A stretch of DNA of 64,000 nt, from NCBI GenBank assembly GCA_004297725.1, contig SCUS01000081.1, positions 62,001 through 126,000 of the forward strand, given 5' to 3'. The notes below the pieces were generated by a model. It saw nothing but the letters and a program-made list of their open reading frames with translations. It was not told where the DNA came from and made no database searches. The stretch is from Myxococcaceae bacterium (GTDB lineage Bacteria; Myxococcota_A; Polyangia; Polyangiales; Ga0077539). Shown here piece after piece: positions 25,017 to 33,435 of the stretch (the first letter of the stretch is position 1; every line of letters begins with the position of its first letter). Made by a program: the position numbers and the translations under genes.

Positions 25017-25846
25017 CGACGCCGTGGATGGTCGTGGGCCTCGGGCGCATGGGCCGGGCCTTCCTGGCGCTCGCCCGCGCCCACGCCGTCCCGGCCGCTG
25101 GATATCCGGCCCGGGGCGCCGCGCCCGAGCGCCTGCGCGACGGGTCCATGGTGTGGATCGTCGCCGTAAGCGACCAGGCGATTACCAGGGTATGTAAAAC
25201 GTTGCTCCCGGCGCTGCGCCCGGGCGACGTGGTGCTGCACCTCGCGGGCGCCCGGGGCCTCGCGGAGCTCGAGTCTGCTCGCGGCGCGGGCGCGGCGGTC
25301 GGCGCGCTGCACCCGCTGGCGGCCATCGCGACGCTCGATCCGCCGGGCTCGCTCGCCGGCGCGGCCTTCATGGTCGAGGGCGACCCGGCCGCGGTGGCGT
25401 CGGCGAGGGACATCGCCGGGCTGGCCGGTGGAAGGCTCCTCGTCGCCGAGGCGGTCGACCGCTCTCGCTACCACGCGGGCGCGGCGCTCGTGGCCTCCGG
25501 CGCGGTGGCGCTCGCCCAGGGCGCGGCGTGGCTGCTGGGCGGGGCGCTGCAGCCGACGCCCTCGGAGGAGGACCTCCGCGCGGCGACGGCCTCGCTGCTG
25601 GTGAGCGTCGCGCGGAACATCCAGCACCTCGGTCCCGACGCCTCGCTCGCCTCGCCGCTGCTGCGCGACGACACCGAGACCGTGGCCCGGCACCTCGCGG
25701 TGATGGCCGGCGATCCCACGGTGCGTGCGCTCTATCGGGCGGTGCTGGCGCGGGTGCTGGTGCCGCTGGCGCGCGACGGGCGGGTGAAGCCGGAGACGAT
25801 CGCGGCGGCGAGGCTACTGGCGGAAGACGGCGCAGACACCCATTGA
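25013..25846 (+). CDS. Rossmann-fold/DUF2520-like putative oxidoreductase
   Basis: The 277-residue protein starts at a GTG overlapping the nadD stop. Its N-terminus, VVGLGRMGRAFLALA, is a dinucleotide-binding motif. After WIVAVSDQAI and VVLHLAGARG the segment GALHPLAAIA is the typical DUF2520 hallmark, and the C-terminal half is an all-helical dimerisation domain (SRYHAGAALVASGAVALAQGA). Such proteins resemble ketopantoate and pyrroline-carboxylate reductases, but their substrate is generally unassigned. Coupling to nadD suggests co-expression only. Confidence 0.85.
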   Translation: MTTPWMVVGLGRMGRAFLALARAHAVPAAGYPARGAAPERLRDGSMVWIVAVSDQAITRVCKTLLPALRPGDVVLHLAGARGLAELESARGAGAAVGALHPLAAIATLDPPGSLAGAAFMVEGDPAAVASARDIAGLAGGRLLVAEAVDRSRYHAGAALVASGAVALAQGAAWLLGGALQPTPSEEDLRAATASLLVSVARNIQHLGPDASLASPLLRDDTETVARHLAVMAGDPTVRALYRAVLARVLVPLARDGRVKPETIAAARLLAEDGADTH

Positions 25847-25859
25847 AGGCCTGACGAGG

Positions 25860-25881
25860 GCCGTGCAAGAACCTGCACGGC
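25860..25881 (+). promoter_or_regulatory. hairpin between the DUF2520 gene and fbp
   Basis: GCCGTGCA and TGCACGGC form a perfect 8-bp stem around AGAACC, 13 bp after one stop codon and 44 bp before the fbp start. No T-run follows on the plus strand. It may terminate the nadD transcript or be part of the fbp leader. Confidence 0.45.
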
Positions 25882-25925
25882 GGCCCGGACGGCCCCGTAG
25901 GACACGGACAGGAGGAGCGGTAGCG

Positions 25926-26957
25926 ATGTACGTAGGCTCGGCACTCTCGACGCAGGGCATCACCCTGGAGCGGCACATCCTGGAGCAGCAGCTCGCGATC
26001 CCGGGGGCGACCGGGGATTTCACCGGGCTCTTCCAGCAGATCGCGCTGGCGGCGAAGGTGATCAACTCGCGCGTCCGCTCGGCGGGCCTCGCCGGCATCC
26101 TCGGCCTCACCGGGGAGAAGAACGTGCAGGGCGAGGAGGTCCAGAAGCTGGATGAGTTCGCCAACAACGTGCTCATCCGCTCCGTCGAGGCGGGGGGCCA
26201 CCTCTGCGTGATGGCCAGCGAGGAGAACGAGGGCATCGTCCGCATCCCCGAGCAGTTTCCGACGGGGAAGTACGTGCTGATGTTCGACCCGCTCGACGGC
26301 AGCTCCAACATCGACGTCGACATCAACATCGGCACCATCTTCTCGATCCACCGTCGCATCACCGTGGGGCGGCACGGCACCGAGGCCGACTGCCTGCAGC
26401 GCGGCGCCTCGCAGGTCGCCGCGGGCTACGTCATCTACGGCTCCAGCACGGTGCTCGTGTACAGCATGGGCGAGAGCGTCCACGGCTTCACGCTCGACCC
26501 GGCCGTCGGCGAGTTCTTCCTGTCGCACGAGAACATCCGCATCCCCAAGAAGGGCAAGATCTACTCGGTCAACGAGGGCAACTCGCTGCTCTGGCCCGCG
26601 GGCCTGCGCCGCTGGATCACCGACATGCAGACCCCGAAGCCCAACGGCGACGGCACCATGGGGACGCCGTACTCCGCGCGCTACGTCGGCTCGCTGGTGG
26701 CGGACTTCCACCGCACGCTGCTCAAGGGCGGCGTGTTCGCGTACCCCGCCGACAAGAAGAGCCCGCAGGGCAAGCTGCGGCTGCTCTACGAGGCCGCCCC
26801 GATGGCCTTCCTCTGCGAGGCCGCAGGCGGGGCCGCCTCCACCGGTACCGGCCGCATCCTCGACGTGGCGCCGACCTCGCTGCACCAGCGGGTTCCGCTG
26901 TACATCGGGAGCGCGGAGGACGTCGCCGCGGCAGAGCGATTCCTCCGGGAAGAGTAG
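25926..26957 (+). CDS. fbp: fructose-1,6-bisphosphatase, class 1
   Basis: This 343-residue enzyme hydrolyses fructose 1,6-bisphosphate in gluconeogenesis. The metal-binding signature FDPLDGSSNIDV is intact. GEEVQKLDEFANNV, ASEENEG, YSVNEGN and the C-terminal KLRLLYEAAPMAFLCEAAGG with the Gly-rich turn are all typical of class 1. The start is ATG 25926 with GGAGGAGCGG upstream. It stands between the nadD pair and an unrelated minus-strand gene, with a hairpin in front. With gap, pgk and tpiA nearby it completes part of the gluconeogenic set. Confidence 0.96.
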   Translation: MYVGSALSTQGITLERHILEQQLAIPGATGDFTGLFQQIALAAKVINSRVRSAGLAGILGLTGEKNVQGEEVQKLDEFANNVLIRSVEAGGHLCVMASEENEGIVRIPEQFPTGKYVLMFDPLDGSSNIDVDINIGTIFSIHRRITVGRHGTEADCLQRGASQVAAGYVIYGSSTVLVYSMGESVHGFTLDPAVGEFFLSHENIRIPKKGKIYSVNEGNSLLWPAGLRRWITDMQTPKPNGDGTMGTPYSARYVGSLVADFHRTLLKGGVFAYPADKKSPQGKLRLLYEAAPMAFLCEAAGGAASTGTGRILDVAPTSLHQRVPLYIGSAEDVAAAERFLREE

Positions 26958-26981
26958 GGGAGAGGGAGAGGGTGAGGGGGG

Positions 26982-27440
26982 TCAGTCGGTCGGCGGCTTG
27001 GGCTGCTCGGCCTCGACGGCCTCTTCGCCCTCGGTCGGGGCGTCTGCGCCAGGGGCCGGACCGATGTCTCCGCGGGTCATCGGGTGCCCGCGGAAGCGAG
27101 CGTCGCGCTGCTCGCTGAAGCCGGGGCTGCGGTAGGCGTTGGGGTCGGTGCCCCCGCGGTCCGGGCGACGGCCGCCCATGCCGCGGGGCGAGCGGCCGCC
27201 GCGGTTGTGTGCCTCGTGCGACGTGAGCACCGCGCTCGGCAGCGCAGGACCGGCGGGGGGAGCGAGAGCGAGGTCCTCCTCCTCGTCCTTGGGGAGCCCC
27301 GCATAGTCGATCTTGTAATCGTAGGTCGGAGCGTCGCGAAACCCGGGGCCGCGGTAGCCCTTCGGATCATTGGGCGAGGGGCGAGCGGCGGCGCTCGGGG
27401 CGGGTCGTTGCGGGGCTTTGCGGACGGGTCGATCGGCCAT
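26982..27440 (-). CDS. low-complexity protein with two DPxxYRxPGF motifs
   Basis: I do not recognise this 152-residue protein. It is rich in Pro, Arg, Gly and Ala and probably disordered, with an acidic patch (DEEEDLAL) and a Glu-rich C-terminus. A ten-residue motif occurs twice, DPKGYRGPGF (about 25-34) and DPNAYRSPGF (about 99-108), which suggests two binding sites for the same partner. No signal peptide or helix is present. The start ATG 27440 has TAGGAGAG upstream. It is convergent with fbp, 24 bp apart. Codon use and base bias look coding despite the low complexity. Confidence 0.65.
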   Translation of the reverse strand: MADRPVRKAPQRPAPSAAARPSPNDPKGYRGPGFRDAPTYDYKIDYAGLPKDEEEDLALAPPAGPALPSAVLTSHEAHNRGGRSPRGMGGRRPDRGGTDPNAYRSPGFSEQRDARFRGHPMTRGDIGPAPGADAPTEGEEAVEAEQPKPPTD

Positions 27441-27554
27441 CGATGGCTCTCCTAGGCTTAGAGACGGCGGGACAGCACCACCGGCGCGACGGGCGTGTCA
27501 AGCGCGCTGGAATGTTGCGCGCCCGCGAGGCGACGCGCTCTGCTCGGCGGTCGA

Positions 27555-27833
27555 ATGTACCGCGCGGCCCGCTGGATCCTGTCGAGCCTGGTCACCCTGG
27601 TCGTGCTGTACGTCTACTTCTTCATCCCCCTGACCGGCACCCGCACCCTCTGGGACCACACCCGGCGCATCCTCGGGACCCAGGAGGCCCACGAGCTCGG
27701 CGTCGACCTCCGCACCGCGGGGGATCGGGTGGCGACGAAGATCCGCCGCGAGGTGATCCCCGCCGTGGTCTCCGGCTTCGACGGCGGCGTCGGCGCGACG
27801 GCCGACTCCGGCGCCGCGCTCCGACCGCGCTGA
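27555..27833 (+). CDS. small single-helix membrane protein
   Basis: The 92-residue protein of unknown function begins MYRAARWILSS and continues into one membrane helix (LVTLVVLYVYFFIPL, about 12-26), followed by a soluble 60-residue tail. The tail has helical character (ELGVDLRTAGDRVATKIRREVI) and ends in a Gly/Ala-rich stretch. ATG 27555 is used; an in-frame ATG at 27495 would add 20 residues that look like shadow sequence. It precedes the wbp-like operon by 78 bp. A role in the same envelope pathway is possible but not shown. Confidence 0.65.
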   Translation: MYRAARWILSSLVTLVVLYVYFFIPLTGTRTLWDHTRRILGTQEAHELGVDLRTAGDRVATKIRREVIPAVVSGFDGGVGATADSGAALRPR

Positions 27834-27911
27834 CTCGCGGAGCGGTTCACTCCCCCGTCGCTTCATGCTAGACGGCGCGGCCTGTAACCCCCCGAGGAGG
27901 CCTTTCCTGCC

Positions 27912-29036
27912 GTGATCAACCTCGCCGACCCCGCCCGCGAACACCGTCAGCTCCAAGGCCCGATCGAGGAGGCCGCCCTGCGCGTGCTGCGCTCGGGTGG
28001 ATACATCCTCGGCTCCGAAGTGGAGGCCTTCCAGAGCGAGTTCGCCGCGTATTGCGGCGCCGCCGCTGCGGTCGGCGTCTCCAACGGCTCGGACGCCATC
28101 GTCGTCGCGCTCCAGGCGCTCGGCATCGGCCCCGGCGACGAGGTCATCACCACGGCCTTCAGCTACCTCGCGACCGCCAGCGCCATCCACCGCGTCGGCG
28201 CGACGCCGGTCTTCGCGGACATCGACCTCGCGACCTTCAACCTCGACCCGGCCCGCGTCGCCGAGCGCATCACCCCGAAGACCCGCGCCATCCTCGCGGT
28301 GCACCTCTTCGGCCGCGTCGCCGACACCGACGCGCTCTCCGCCCTCGCGCGCGACCGCAACATCCACCTCGTCGAGGACGTCGCCCAGGCCGCCGGCGCC
28401 GAGCGCCACGGCCGGCGCACCGGCACCCTCGGCGTCATCGGCTGCTTCAGCTTCTTCCCCGCCAAGCCCCTCGGGGCCGCGGGCGACGGCGGCGCGTGCG
28501 TCACCAACGACCCCACGCTCGCCGACCTGATGAAGAAGGTCCGAGTGACGGGCGCCACCGCCAAGAACGTGCACGAACTCCCGGGCGGCAACTTCCGCCT
28601 CGACCCGATCCAGGCCGCCATCCTGCGGACGAAGCTCCCTCACTACGAGGCCCGCATCGCCCGCCGCCGCGACCACGCCGACCGTCTCCGCGCGGCCCTC
28701 AAGGGCGTCTCGGCGGAGCTCGTGCTCCCGGCCGACGACCCCGACGGGCGGCACGTGTACGCGCAGTTCACCATCCGCCACCCGCGGCGCGACGCGATCT
28801 CCGCCGCGCTGCGCGCGAAGGGCGTCGGGAGCGAGGTCTACTACCCGATGCCGATGCCCTACCAGAAGGTCTTCGCCTCGCTCGGGCACCGCCCCGGGGA
28901 GTTTCCCAACGCCGAGCGGGCGTGCGCGGAGGTGCTGTCCATCCCGGTGCACAGCGAGCTCGAGGTGGCCGAGGTCGAGACCGTCGGTCACGCCCTGCGC
29001 GACGCGGTGCGCGCCGTCGAGGGGGCCTCGCTGTGA
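27912..29036 (+). CDS. DegT/DnrJ/EryC1-family sugar aminotransferase (WbpE-like)
   Basis: The 374-residue PLP enzyme begins at GTG 27912, behind a GAGGAGG. The cofactor Lys185 lies in FFPAKPLGAAGDGGAC, and GVSNGSDAIVVAL, TTAFSYLATASAI and HLFGRVAD are family signatures. It should convert a 3-keto sugar nucleotide to the 3-amino form. The next two genes encode a Gfo/Idh dehydrogenase (4-bp overlap) and a hexapeptide acetyltransferase. By analogy with Pseudomonas WbpB-WbpE-WbpD they would build a UDP-2,3-diacetamido hexuronate. No WbpA-type UDP-GlcNAc dehydrogenase is in the window. Confidence 0.9.
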   Translation: MINLADPAREHRQLQGPIEEAALRVLRSGGYILGSEVEAFQSEFAAYCGAAAAVGVSNGSDAIVVALQALGIGPGDEVITTAFSYLATASAIHRVGATPVFADIDLATFNLDPARVAERITPKTRAILAVHLFGRVADTDALSALARDRNIHLVEDVAQAAGAERHGRRTGTLGVIGCFSFFPAKPLGAAGDGGACVTNDPTLADLMKKVRVTGATAKNVHELPGGNFRLDPIQAAILRTKLPHYEARIARRRDHADRLRAALKGVSAELVLPADDPDGRHVYAQFTIRHPRRDAISAALRAKGVGSEVYYPMPMPYQKVFASLGHRPGEFPNAERACAEVLSIPVHSELEVAEVETVGHALRDAVRAVEGASL

Positions 29037-30046
29037 GCGGCAAGGTCCGCATCGGCTGCGTCGGCGCCGGCTACTGGGGCAAGAACCTCGTCCGCAACTT
29101 CGCCTCCGCCGAGGGGGCCGAGCTCGCCGCGGTCTGCGACGCCGACGAGAAGGTGCAGGCCCGAGTGCGCCGGGAGTACCCCGCCGCGAAGGTGACCGGC
29201 TCGTACGACGAGCTGCTGGCGATGCCCGACGTCGACGCCGTGGTGCTCGCCACGCCGGGCTCCTCGCACGCGAACCTCGCCCGCCAGGCGCTCGCCGCGG
29301 GCAAGGACGTCTTCGTCGAGAAGCCCCTCGCGCAGACCGTCGCCGACGCGCGCGCCGTCACCGAGGAGGCCGCGCGGCTCGGGCGCGTGCTGATGTGCGG
29401 TCACCTGATGGTCTTCCACCCGGCCTTCCAGCGGGTGGTCGAGCTGGTGCGCTCCGGCGCGCTCGGCGACATCCTCTACATCTACGCGCAGCGCGTGAAC
29501 CTCGGGAAGATCCGCACCGACGAGAACGCCCTCTGGTCGCTCGGGCCGCACGACTTCTCGATGATCTTCGAGCTCATCGGCGAGCCGATGGAGTCGGTCT
29601 CCGCGCGAGGCCACGCGTACCTCCGCCCCGGCACCGAGGACGTCGTGTTCGTCAACGTGGCCTTCAAGTCCGGCGTGATGGCCAACGTGCAGCTCTCGTG
29701 GCTCGACCCGCACAAGCACCGCTCGCTCACCGTAGTCGGCTCCAAGAAGATGCTGGTGTTCGACGACACCCACCCCACGGAGAAGATCCGCATCCACGAC
29801 AAGGGCTTCGACCGGCCGCAGGAGTACCACACGTACGACGCGTTCCTGACGCTGCGCGACGGGGACATCCTGATCCCGAGCGTGCCGATGGAGGAGCCGC
29901 TGCGGCTCGAGGTGCGGCACTTCATCGAGTGCGTGCGCGACCGCAAGGCCCCGCGCACCGGCGGCCCGGAGGCGTGCCGCGTCGTCGAGGCGCTCGCGGC
30001 GGCCGAGGCCTCGCTTCGCCGCGGCGGCGCCCCCATCATCCTCTGA
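29033..30046 (+). CDS. Gfo/Idh/MocA-family sugar-nucleotide dehydrogenase (WbpB-like)
   Basis: The 337-residue NAD-dependent dehydrogenase starts at a GTG that overlaps the aminotransferase stop (GTGA). Its Rossmann motif is GCVGAGYWGKNLVRNF; the catalytic Lys is in VFVEKPLAQT, and GHLMVFHPAF and LWSLGPHDFSM are family segments. WbpB-type enzymes oxidise C3 of UDP-GlcNAcA to a ketone for the paired aminotransferase. The longer open frame upstream is only antiparallel or frame-shifted sequence of the preceding gene. It acts in the cytoplasm. Confidence 0.9.
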   Translation: MSGKVRIGCVGAGYWGKNLVRNFASAEGAELAAVCDADEKVQARVRREYPAAKVTGSYDELLAMPDVDAVVLATPGSSHANLARQALAAGKDVFVEKPLAQTVADARAVTEEAARLGRVLMCGHLMVFHPAFQRVVELVRSGALGDILYIYAQRVNLGKIRTDENALWSLGPHDFSMIFELIGEPMESVSARGHAYLRPGTEDVVFVNVAFKSGVMANVQLSWLDPHKHRSLTVVGSKKMLVFDDTHPTEKIRIHDKGFDRPQEYHTYDAFLTLRDGDILIPSVPMEEPLRLEVRHFIECVRDRKAPRTGGPEACRVVEALAAAEASLRRGGAPIIL

Positions 30047-30100
30047 CAGGCTCCACGTCGCTATCAGGTCCGAACTCCCACAGGAGGCGTCTGTACCCTT

Positions 30101-30691
30101 ATGGCTGAAACGAAACCGTCGTTCTACGTCCACCCCAGCGCCATCGTCGACGAGGGCGCGACGCTCGGCGAGGGCACCAAGGTCTGGCACTTCTGCCACG
30201 TGATGGGAGGCGCGCGCATCGGCCGCCGCAGCTCGTTCGGACAGAACTGCTACGTCGGCAACCGCGTCACCGTCGGCGACAACGCCCGGGTGCAGAACAA
30301 CGTCTCGCTCTACGACGGCGTGCACCTCGAAGACGACGTGTTCGTGGGCCCGAGCGCGGTGTTCACCAACGTGGTGAACCCCCGGTCGGCCTTCCCCCGC
30401 AAGGACGAGTACCGCGAGACCCGCGTGGGCCGCGGCGCCAGCATCGGCGCCAACGCGACCATCGTGTGCGGCCACGACATCGGCGAGGGGGCCTTCGTGG
30501 CCGCCGGCGCGGTGGTCACGCGGCACGTCCCGCCCTTCGCGATGGTGGGCGGCGTGCCGGCGCGATTCATGGGATGGATGTGCCGATGCGGAGAGCGCCT
30601 CGACACCACGCTCAGGTGCAAGGTCTGCGACCGGGCGTACACCCGCGACGGCGACGGCCTGGCCGAGCAGCCGTCCGCTTCCGGGGCGTGA
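30101..30691 (+). CDS. hexapeptide-repeat N-acetyltransferase (WbpD-like) with C-terminal zinc-ribbon-like motif
   Basis: The 196-residue protein is a left-handed beta-helix acyltransferase. It opens with VHPSAIVDEGATLGEGTKVWHF, typical of WbpD, and closes the coil at VCGHDIGEGAFVAAGAVVT and PPFAMVGGVPARFMGW. It would acetylate the amino group set by the upstream aminotransferase, using acetyl-CoA. The C-terminus adds CRCGERL and RCKVCDRAY, four Cys in a CxC...CxxC arrangement that could bind zinc. It follows the dehydrogenase by 54 bp, with AGGAGG upstream. The next gene begins 4 bp after its stop. Confidence 0.9.
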   Translation: MAETKPSFYVHPSAIVDEGATLGEGTKVWHFCHVMGGARIGRRSSFGQNCYVGNRVTVGDNARVQNNVSLYDGVHLEDDVFVGPSAVFTNVVNPRSAFPRKDEYRETRVGRGASIGANATIVCGHDIGEGAFVAAGAVVTRHVPPFAMVGGVPARFMGWMCRCGERLDTTLRCKVCDRAYTRDGDGLAEQPSASGA

Positions 30692-30695
30692 CGCG

Positions 30696-32261
30696 GTGAG
30701 GGTCCGGGCGGCCGCGGTGATGGCGTGCCTCGTGGCGTGCTCGTCGACGCCGCGGCCTGCGCCGGGAGGGCCCGCGGGGGTCGCCCGCTACACCCAGGCA
30801 GCGGCGTGGACGGCCCCGCCGGAGACCAGCCGGCTCGCCGAGGTGGCGCGCGCGGCGAGCGGGGAGGGCGGCGCGTCGCTGGTCCTCGACCCGGCGCTGA
30901 CGCAGACGGCGAGGCTGGTCGCCGAGCGCGTCGCGGCAGACCCGGCGCACCGACCGCCGAGCGCCCGGCTGGTGCAGGGGCTCGCGTGGCAGGCGGGGCT
31001 CACCGACCCGATCCCCGGCATCGTGACCGTGCACCGGGGCGGCGATGGGCCGCTCGGCGAGGAGACCGCGGCGGGGCTGCACGAGATCGTGTCGCAGGAT
31101 CATCCGACGCACATGGGCGTCGCGGAGGTCGTGCGCGGCGCGGAGCGCTGGATGGTGATCGCGCTCACCCGTCGCCGGCTGCGGCTCGAGGCGGTGCCGC
31201 GGCAGATGGCGCGCGGCGACCGGCTGGTGCTGCAGGGCGCGATCGAGCCGGGCCTGCGGGCGCCGACGCTCTCGCTCGCACACCCCGACGGTCGGGTGGA
31301 AGACCAGCCGCTCGGGGAGGGGCCGGAGTTCCTGGTGCGGGTTCCGCTCGACGCCCGCGGCGTGTGGCAGGTGGAGCTCGAGGCGACGGGCTCGGAGGGC
31401 AACACGGTGCTCGCCAACTTCCCGGTGTACGTCGACACCGCCGCGCCGCAGACCACCGACGACGGCGCCCCGGAGCAGGTCGGTGATCCCGCGGAGGTCG
31501 AGGCCTCGCTCCTCGGCCTGCTCAACGCCGCTCGGGCGCACGAGCGCCTCCGCCCGCTGGACGTCCTTCCGGGGCTCGCGGCGGCGGCGAGGGCGCACTC
31601 CCAGGACATGGCCGAGCACCGCTTCGTCGCGCACAACTCACCGACGCAGGGCACCACCGCCGAGCGCCTCCAGCGCGCCGGGCTGCGCAGCGGGCTCGTC
31701 CTCGAGAATGTCGCGCGCGGCTATGGTCCGCGGGAGATCTTCGACGGGCTGATGGCGAGCCCTGGTCACCGCGCCAACATCCTCAACCCCGGGGTCACCC
31801 ACGTCGGCATCGGCGTGGTGCGCGACCCGACGGGCAACGGCCTGCTGGTCACCCAGGACTTCATGGCCGTCGCCACCGCGATCGACACCGCGGCCGCCGC
31901 CCAGTCGCTCCTTCGGGCCATCAACCTCGCGCGCCGGGGCCGCGAGCTCAGTCCCCTCGAGGAGCGTCCTGCCCTGTCCACCGCGGCCCGCGAGGCGGCG
32001 GCGGGCTTCTTCCGCGACCCGTCGCGCACCCAGCAGCAGGCGCTCCGGGACGCGAGCGCGCGGGTGCAGCGCGAGGGCCTGCTCTACCGTCGCATCAGCG
32101 TGGCGGCCGCTTTTGGTCCGCGCATCGACGGAGCCGAGCGCCTCGAGCCCCTGCTCGACGACGCCTCTCGCTTCATCGGCGTCGGGGTCGCTCAGGGCGA
32201 CCACCCCGACGCGCCGCCCAACTCGGTCTTCGTGGTCTACGTCCTGGCTGTTCCGCGGTAG
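30696..32261 (+). CDS. CAP/SCP-domain lipoprotein with a degenerate second copy
   Basis: The 521-residue protein starts at a GTG and has a lipoprotein signal (ACLVACSS, Cys about 14). Residues about 30-250 are an unassigned domain with beta-strands. A CAP domain follows at about 272-395, with LLNAARAHERLRPL, AHSQDMAEHRFVAHN, ENVARGYGPREIFDGLMASPGHRANILNP and HVGIGVV. From about 401 a second, weaker copy starts (LLRAINLARRGRELSPL) and ends in IGVGVAQGDHPD, but its His and the GHR signature are lost. CAP proteins are extracellular and often act in wall or lipid binding. It lies immediately after the wbp-like genes. Confidence 0.85.
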   Translation: MRVRAAAVMACLVACSSTPRPAPGGPAGVARYTQAAAWTAPPETSRLAEVARAASGEGGASLVLDPALTQTARLVAERVAADPAHRPPSARLVQGLAWQAGLTDPIPGIVTVHRGGDGPLGEETAAGLHEIVSQDHPTHMGVAEVVRGAERWMVIALTRRRLRLEAVPRQMARGDRLVLQGAIEPGLRAPTLSLAHPDGRVEDQPLGEGPEFLVRVPLDARGVWQVELEATGSEGNTVLANFPVYVDTAAPQTTDDGAPEQVGDPAEVEASLLGLLNAARAHERLRPLDVLPGLAAAARAHSQDMAEHRFVAHNSPTQGTTAERLQRAGLRSGLVLENVARGYGPREIFDGLMASPGHRANILNPGVTHVGIGVVRDPTGNGLLVTQDFMAVATAIDTAAAAQSLLRAINLARRGRELSPLEERPALSTAAREAAAGFFRDPSRTQQQALRDASARVQREGLLYRRISVAAAFGPRIDGAERLEPLLDDASRFIGVGVAQGDHPDAPPNSVFVVYVLAVPR

Positions 32262-32267
32262 CGGAGT

Positions 32268-33344
32268 TCAGCGTCGGGCGAGCCAGTCGAGCACCGCCGG
32301 GAAGACCTCGTCGTGGGCGTGCGCCCCGAGCAGCAGGTCGAGGTGGTCGTACTCCCGCCCGGCGCCGCTCGCGCGACCGACCTCCAGGAACTCCTTCTCG
32401 CTCGACCCGCTCGCCTCGAAGGCATGGAGGGCGACCCCCGCCGGGGCGAGGCGATCCCGCGAGCCGACCATCACCAGCATCGGGACGCGGATGTCCTGCA
32501 GGCCGGCGTCGTAGTCCCGCCGACCGTCGTTGCTGTCGAAGCGGCCCTGGTGGATCCAGCGGGCGAATTGCAGCGCGACGCCCATCGGCACGTCGCCGAA
32601 GCTGTTGGCCATCGCGGAGCGCAGCATCGAGGTGCTGTAGTTCCACGGGCGCATCCCGCTGGTGAGGCGGTAGGGGAAGCGGCGCAGCATCAGTGGTGCG
32701 ACCACCAGGGCGAGCAGTCGAAAGGGCGTGTATCGGATGCGCCCGGCGACCGAGACGAGCGGGCCTGGAAGCGCGAGGAAGCGTCGGTAGGGGTGCCTGA
32801 CGAAGCGCGCTGGCGACCCGATGGTCACGAGGCGCCGGACGCGCCCGCCGCGCAGGGCGCCGAGGTACGCGTAGGCGAGCATTCCGCCCATGCTGAACCC
32901 GATCCAGTCGACCTCCGGGGCGCCGGTGGCGGCGCACACGAAGTCGATGGCCTCGGGGACGTCGACCTCGACGTAGCTGTCGAAGGTGCTGGTGTGGGTG
33001 GCGGCGTTGCGGGTCTCGGGGTGCGCTCCGCGGAGCTCGAGCACCCACACGTCGCGGCCCTCGGCGGCGAGGCGCGCGGCGAGCGAGCGCTCGGGGTCGA
33101 GCGCGAAGGCGTGCCGGTTCATCGCGAGGCCGTGGCAGAGCATCACCGGCGGCAGCGGCGCCGCGTCCGAGCGGGGCTTGAGGTGCCCGAGGACGATCCT
33201 GGCGCCGTCGGAGAGGGTCACGGTCTCGACCTCGTCGAAGGGGAATCCCTGGCGGAGGAGCTTCGACCAGAGCGTCACCCAGAGCGCGAAGCCCACGATG
33301 GCGAGGACGACCAGCGCGACGGCGAGTTCCAGCAGGAGATACAT
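32268..33344 (-). CDS. membrane-anchored alpha/beta hydrolase
   Basis: The 358-residue protein begins with a membrane helix (LLLELAVALVVLAIVGFALWVTL, about 3-25). An alpha/beta hydrolase follows, with the HG motif MLCHGLAMNRHAF, the nucleophile elbow GFSMGGML, a candidate acidic residue in MVGSRDRLAP and the final His in DHLDLLLGAHAHDEV. The family includes lipases and polyester or acyl hydrolases of the membrane; I cannot name the substrate. ATG 33344 is used; sequence further upstream in the same frame is non-coding. It is convergent with the CAP gene (6 bp) and divergent from rnc. Confidence 0.87.
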   Translation of the reverse strand: MYLLLELAVALVVLAIVGFALWVTLWSKLLRQGFPFDEVETVTLSDGARIVLGHLKPRSDAAPLPPVMLCHGLAMNRHAFALDPERSLAARLAAEGRDVWVLELRGAHPETRNAATHTSTFDSYVEVDVPEAIDFVCAATGAPEVDWIGFSMGGMLAYAYLGALRGGRVRRLVTIGSPARFVRHPYRRFLALPGPLVSVAGRIRYTPFRLLALVVAPLMLRRFPYRLTSGMRPWNYSTSMLRSAMANSFGDVPMGVALQFARWIHQGRFDSNDGRRDYDAGLQDIRVPMLVMVGSRDRLAPAGVALHAFEASGSSEKEFLEVGRASGAGREYDHLDLLLGAHAHDEVFPAVLDWLARR

Positions 33345-33435
33345 CCTCTGCTGGGAGTAGCACCCCTGCCCGGGTGAGCGAACGCCCCGCGGGCACTGGA
33401 ACCCGCAGCCCCGGCGGTGGTAGACGGCGTGGCTC

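Noticed and set aside
27496-27501. Perfect TTGACA on the minus strand upstream of 26982-27440
   Set aside because: No acceptable -10 box lies at 16-18 bp; a lone hexamer is not enough for a promoter call.
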